44,745 nt of DNA from Caulobacter sp. AP07. Lineage in GTDB: Bacteria > Pseudomonadota > Alphaproteobacteria > Caulobacterales > Caulobacteraceae. Below the pieces are notes generated by a model. The model searched no databases and had not been told where the DNA came from. It saw only the letters and a list, made by a program, of their open reading frames with translations. Position numbers and translations under genes: made by a program. This document shows positions 42,801 to 44,745 of the stretch, piece by piece. The stretch spans positions 1 through 44,745 of the forward strand of contig NZ_AKKF01000037.1 of assembly GCF_000281955.1 (NCBI RefSeq), written 5' to 3'. Within the stretch, counting starts at the first letter, position 1. Each line of letters begins with the position of its first letter.

Positions 42801-43271
42801 CGGGCGTTCGTGAGTTCGCGCAGCGCCGCGGTGCTGGCCGAGGCGGTCGAGTTGCGCCACGCATCGACCGCGGCGGTGATTCACGTCCGGCCCGACGAGG
42901 TTTTGGATGCAAGCGGGACCCGGATCGCCCGCCGTGTACGGACGGGCAAGAGACCCTCCAAGGAGCGACGGCTGGGTGAGGAGGCCTTCGCGCTCGCCGC
43001 GCTGGCCCTCGGCTCGGTGACCGCTGCGGAGGTCGTCTACCTCGCGGACGGGGCCGAACCTGCGCGCCTGGAGTTCAAGGACGCTGCCGCCCGGAAGAAA
43101 AAGGCGGATCAGGTGGCGGCTTTGCTCGCGGGCCTGGCCGCCGGTTGCTTTCCGATGAAGGAATCCGAGCGATCGTGCCCGTCCTGTCCGGCCTTTTTCG
43201 TCTGCGGACCGGTCGTGCCCGGCGCTCTCGAAAAAAAGTTGGAAGGCCCGTTCCCGGTTTCGGCGGGCTGA
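39879..43271 (+). CDS. ImmA/IrrE metallopeptidase fused to UvrD-like helicase and Cas4/AddB-type iron-sulphur domain
   Basis: 1130 aa. Residues about 25-190 form an ImmA/IrrE-type protease with HELGH at 84-88 and a third-ligand candidate Glu129 before QMDLFSRELLLP. Residues from about 197 form a UvrD/Rep helicase: Walker A AGPGTGKT (215-222), ILTFSNKAAGE, ILVDEYQDVNR (near 420), GDARQAIYRFRGA and LMTIHGSKGLQFDVVHVLG. The C-terminal ~270 residues follow the AddB/Cas4 plan, with one Cys in YGRCPRRFLYTHV and three in CPSCPAFFVC, but the DYKTGK motif is replaced by RVRTGK. The upstream stop lies one base before the ATG. A protease joined to a helicase suggests damage- or phage-triggered cleavage of a repressor. 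Confidence 0.85.
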   Translation: MSAVELGRQTASRLHREALAAGAIAFNPLEVVAKVAEALEVCLEDLDAGAPQLQSAQALYDPGSRTIFYPRGAEPFWAAFLIGHELGHVCLGDDQVEDLAQEVDPTRCAEAAPVGEDRVIDYSRRSRREVQMDLFSRELLLPRFWARRLHIDDGLSASDIAARLGAPFDVVAQQLLDALLLPEIVLSTKPAEEKPLNPAQQRAADHQEGPFALEAGPGTGKTQTLAARVGVLLDRGVDPRSILILTFSNKAAGELAERIASQSPEAAVSAWIGTFHGFGLDLLKTYFDRLGYLREPSLMDRTEAIALLEAEVSRLGLSHYRDLWDPTDNLRAILNAVSRAQDEVAGPERYAECAEGMKAADPEAAEKAIEVAAVYRRYQEIKQERQAVDFGDLVTLPVRLLREHPDVRQALQARYQHILVDEYQDVNRSSVALLELLLGPQRNLWVVGDARQAIYRFRGASSFNMARFGAPDFAPAKRDRLEVNYRSHKEIVDAFGDFGVAMKAGAGSDERLEASRGRCGTGPVHHTVGTKDEEGAGAAAAIEAARKEGYAYRQQAVLCKGNDRLARIGEDLERRGIPVLFLGSLFERPEIKDLLSWLTLLVDGRAMGLVRRRAPLALNLQLADAHIVVSSLRAIDAKPLAWKHEAFEKLSPEGRAGLDRIASALEGFGPDAQPWAVLTHLLLDRTRVAADLASNDTVAARAQSAAIWQFMNFLRVQPAGQGLPIRRLLDRIRRLVRLADDRELRQLPEAAQTIDAVRLMTIHGSKGLQFDVVHVLGLNQQSLPRTGGPPPSCPPPDGLIVGATEAGSTFVKASDAEEQECLFYVALSRARDRLTIHSVRRNAAGASRPASSFLVRIGGLTRTDLDLSSSVLPDEDGRPLAVDLGQPIAMTLEHLESYGRCPRRFLYTHVLQIGGRRAETPFTDMHTVVQATVARLCAGDCGEADIVFAEVWAQSRVADHVYADDYRLMGLGLVRAFVSSRSAAVLAEAVELRHASTAAVIHVRPDEVLDASGTRIARRVRTGKRPSKERRLGEEAFALAALALGSVTAAEVVYLADGAEPARLEFKDAAARKKKADQVAALLAGLAAGCFPMKESERSCPSCPAFFVCGPVVPGALEKKLEGPFPVSAG

Positions 43272-43328
43272 CGGGATTGCCCTTGTAAGGCCGTCATGGG
43301 GCGGCCGAGCAAGAAGGTATCCCTTACT

Positions 43329-44054
43329 ATGAACACCGAAGATCTCCAGGACGATCGCACCGACGTCCAAGAACGCTACGCCTATCAGCTGGCGGTCGGC
43401 GACCTCGCCTTCCGTCAGTTCCACACGCTCGACCCGGCTCCCGCCGGGGTGCAGATCCTGGCGGCGGCGGCGCTGCGACCGGCCAGCGCTTATAGCCTGG
43501 TGGCGCTCCTGCCCTCGGGCGACTTCGAGGACATCCGCCTTAACGAACCCTATGACCTGCGCGGCAAGGGTGTGGAGCGGCTGATCGCTTTCCAGACCGA
43601 CCGCCTCTACCGTCTGGACGCCAACGGCGCCCAGGTGCTGTGGGGCGTGGCCTCGATCCCCGCGACGGTGCTGCGGGAGTTGACGGGCGCGTCCCCGGAC
43701 CAAGCCATCTTCCTGGATGTGCCGGGCGGTCAGGACCGCCTGATCCCGGACGATGGCGCGCTCGACCTCAACCCGGTCGGCGTGGAGCGTGTCATCCTCG
43801 CGCCCAAGCCGAACCCGGGCTTCGAGGTGGTCGTGATCTACAATGGCCAGCCCACCACGGTCCGCGTCACGCCGCACGAGCTGATCCAGGCCGTGCTGGA
43901 CGCCGCGCGCGCCGCCTTCGGGCATCCGCCCGGCGAGCTGGCCCTCTTCAACGAGGCCGGCGGCGAGCTGAACCCCGGTCAGACGGTGCAAGCGGCCGGC
44001 GTTCACCCGCACGACCGCCTCCTGCTGCGCCCGCGCGTCGTCCAGGGGGGCTAA
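43329..44054 (+). CDS. Triple ubiquitin-like protein with C-terminal Gly-Gly (multiubiquitin family)
   Basis: 241 aa with three ubiquitin-fold units: about 15-95 (YAYQLAVGDLAF ... VERLIAFQTDRLYRL), about 97-160 (multiubiquitin-type, VGVERVILAPK end), and 163-241 (FEVVVIYNGQPTTVRVTPHE ... HDRLLLRPRVVQGG). The protein ends exactly in Gly-Gly, the form an E1 enzyme can adenylate without trimming. Start: ATG at 43329 has AAGAAGG upstream; an ATG at 43296 adds eleven residues with atypical codons. It follows the ImmA-helicase gene by 57 bases and precedes a JAMM peptidase by four. It is the likely tag of a bacterial ubiquitin-like conjugation pathway. Confidence 0.85.
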   Translation: MNTEDLQDDRTDVQERYAYQLAVGDLAFRQFHTLDPAPAGVQILAAAALRPASAYSLVALLPSGDFEDIRLNEPYDLRGKGVERLIAFQTDRLYRLDANGAQVLWGVASIPATVLRELTGASPDQAIFLDVPGGQDRLIPDDGALDLNPVGVERVILAPKPNPGFEVVVIYNGQPTTVRVTPHELIQAVLDAARAAFGHPPGELALFNEAGGELNPGQTVQAAGVHPHDRLLLRPRVVQGG

Positions 44055-44058
44055 GGCC

Positions 44059-44499
44059 ATGCGCTTCCAGCTCCCCATCGCCTTGCTTGAGGAAACCTTC
44101 GAGCATCTGCGGTCGTGCGGGGCGGGGCGTCGCGAGTGCCAGGCGCTCTGGGTCAGCCCTTGGGCCGATCCGGAGCGTCTGAGCGCCGTGGTGCATCCGC
44201 GCCATGTCGCCAGCGCCGTGGGCTTCCAGGTCGACGACGCCTGGCTGAATGCCTTCTGGGGTCGTTTGGCCGATGAGGGCCTGGGCGTTCGCGTCCAGGT
44301 CCACACCCATCCAGGCGCGGCCTTCCACTCGGCGACCGACGACGCCTTTCCGCTCATCCACACGCCGGGCTTCCTGAGCCTGGTCATCCCCCGGTTCGCG
44401 CAAGGCCCGGTCGGTTTCGACCAGGCCTTTCTTGCCGAAATCCAACCTGGCGGCGGCTGGCGCGCCAGGCTTATCCAAGACGCACTGGAGTTGGTGTAA
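44059..44499 (+). CDS. JAMM/Mov34-type metallopeptidase (deubiquitinase-like)
   Basis: 146 aa, a compact MPN domain. The JAMM zinc site is complete: the upstream Glu in RRECQALW, HTHPG with the paired His, and after seven residues S-A-T-D (FHSATDD) giving the Ser and Asp. LSLVIPRFA forms the strand after it. JAMM enzymes cut isopeptide bonds at ubiquitin Gly-Gly, so this one would release or recycle the tag encoded just upstream; bacterial Bil-type operons carry the same pair. The start lies four bases after the ubiquitin-like stop, and its own TAA overlaps the next ATG. No leader or membrane segment. Confidence 0.88.
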   Translation: MRFQLPIALLEETFEHLRSCGAGRRECQALWVSPWADPERLSAVVHPRHVASAVGFQVDDAWLNAFWGRLADEGLGVRVQVHTHPGAAFHSATDDAFPLIHTPGFLSLVIPRFAQGPVGFDQAFLAEIQPGGGWRARLIQDALELV

Positions 44500-44745
44500 T
44501 GTTGATCGAAGCCCTGAACCGGACCCTGCTGCTGATGGGCACGGCCCTGGATTCGGCCTGTTCGCTCGAGACCCGGTTGAGCGCCCTGACCTCGACACGG
44601 GTGTTGATCCGCGCTGAACCGGCCGTCCTGGCCACGGCCTCGGGGCAGACCGCCCTGGTCACCGCCGCCACCCTGATGGCCCGCAGCGGCCATGAGGTGT
44701 GGATCGAGGCTCAGGAGGCGGCGCTGGCGGCCCCCCAACCGCCGC
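44499..44745 (+). CDS. Partial gene, probable E1-like (ThiF/UBA family) protein N-terminus
   Basis: 82 codons before the window ends: MLIEALNRTLLLMGTALDSA, then STRVLIRAEPAVLATASGQT and ALVTAATLMARSGHEVWIEA. The last part reads like a Rossmann beta-alpha-beta (small residues, helix, strand with His-Glu-Val-Trp-Ile) as in the inactive half of bacterial E1-like proteins. Position after the ubiquitin-like and JAMM genes, with TAATG overlap, agrees. The ATP-binding GxGxxG and catalytic Cys lie outside the window, so the call leans on context. Confidence 0.6.
   Translation, partial: MLIEALNRTLLLMGTALDSACSLETRLSALTSTRVLIRAEPAVLATASGQTALVTAATLMARSGHEVWIEAQEAALAAPQPP

Noticed and set aside
1..44745. 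tRNA or rRNA genes and an integration site in a tRNA
   Set aside because: No cloverleaf or conserved rRNA stretch was recognised in reading either strand.

Overview
The window looks like chromosome of a high-GC alphaproteobacterium of the Caulobacter/Phenylobacterium type. Pointers are the strong G/C bias at third positions, the glucoside 3-dehydrogenase (LacA/LacB/LacC-like) set, several Tat-type leaders and ATGA-style gene overlaps. The genus is an inference, because no rRNA or tRNA gene lies in the window.

Region 1 (1-9729) is a sugar-oxidation locus. It holds a GMC dehydrogenase with its Tat-leader partner (cut by the window edge), a cytochrome c, two secreted DUF1080 (3-keto-glycoside hydrolase type) proteins, two xylose-isomerase-like TIM barrels, a Gfo/Idh/MocA oxidoreductase, a sugar/nucleoside MFS importer and a LacI-type regulator. 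A near-perfect inverted repeat lies between importer and regulator. The likely job is periplasmic oxidation of a glycoside to its 3-keto form, hydrolysis, import and cytoplasmic rearrangement.

Region 2 (9911-14368) is a four-gene TelA / vWA lipoprotein / XpaC / substrate-binding protein operon, related to the Ter-type stress modules. Region 3 (14481-20138) is one giant RTX protein whose serralysin-like N-domain has lost all zinc ligands, preceded by a 19-codon upstream reading frame that ends on its GTG start.

Region 4 (about 20.4-32.7 kb) is foreign. It is a Tn7-like transposon with tnsA-tnsB-tnsC-tniQ on the minus strand, a Ner-like regulator beside tnsA, and cargo: an MbcA/ParS-type antitoxin gene, a decayed second copy of its 5' end split by a HigA-like gene, an unknown HTH protein, and a serine recombinase followed directly by two ParB/RepB-like proteins. 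Repeats at both flanks are candidate TnsB sites, but exact ends and target duplication were not resolved.

Region 5 (32756-44745, runs off the window) is a defence-like island on the plus strand. A DUF4011 helicase-nuclease overlaps a WYL-like/TerB protein. A second unit follows: a sigma-70-like protein, an unknown partner, an ImmA/IrrE metallopeptidase fused to a UvrD helicase and a Cas4/AddB-like iron-sulphur domain, a three-domain ubiquitin-like protein ending in Gly-Gly, a JAMM deubiquitinase-like peptidase, and the start of a probable E1-like gene. The tight packing of the sigma-like/ImmA-helicase genes with a ubiquitin-like conjugation module is the best candidate for an undescribed system here.
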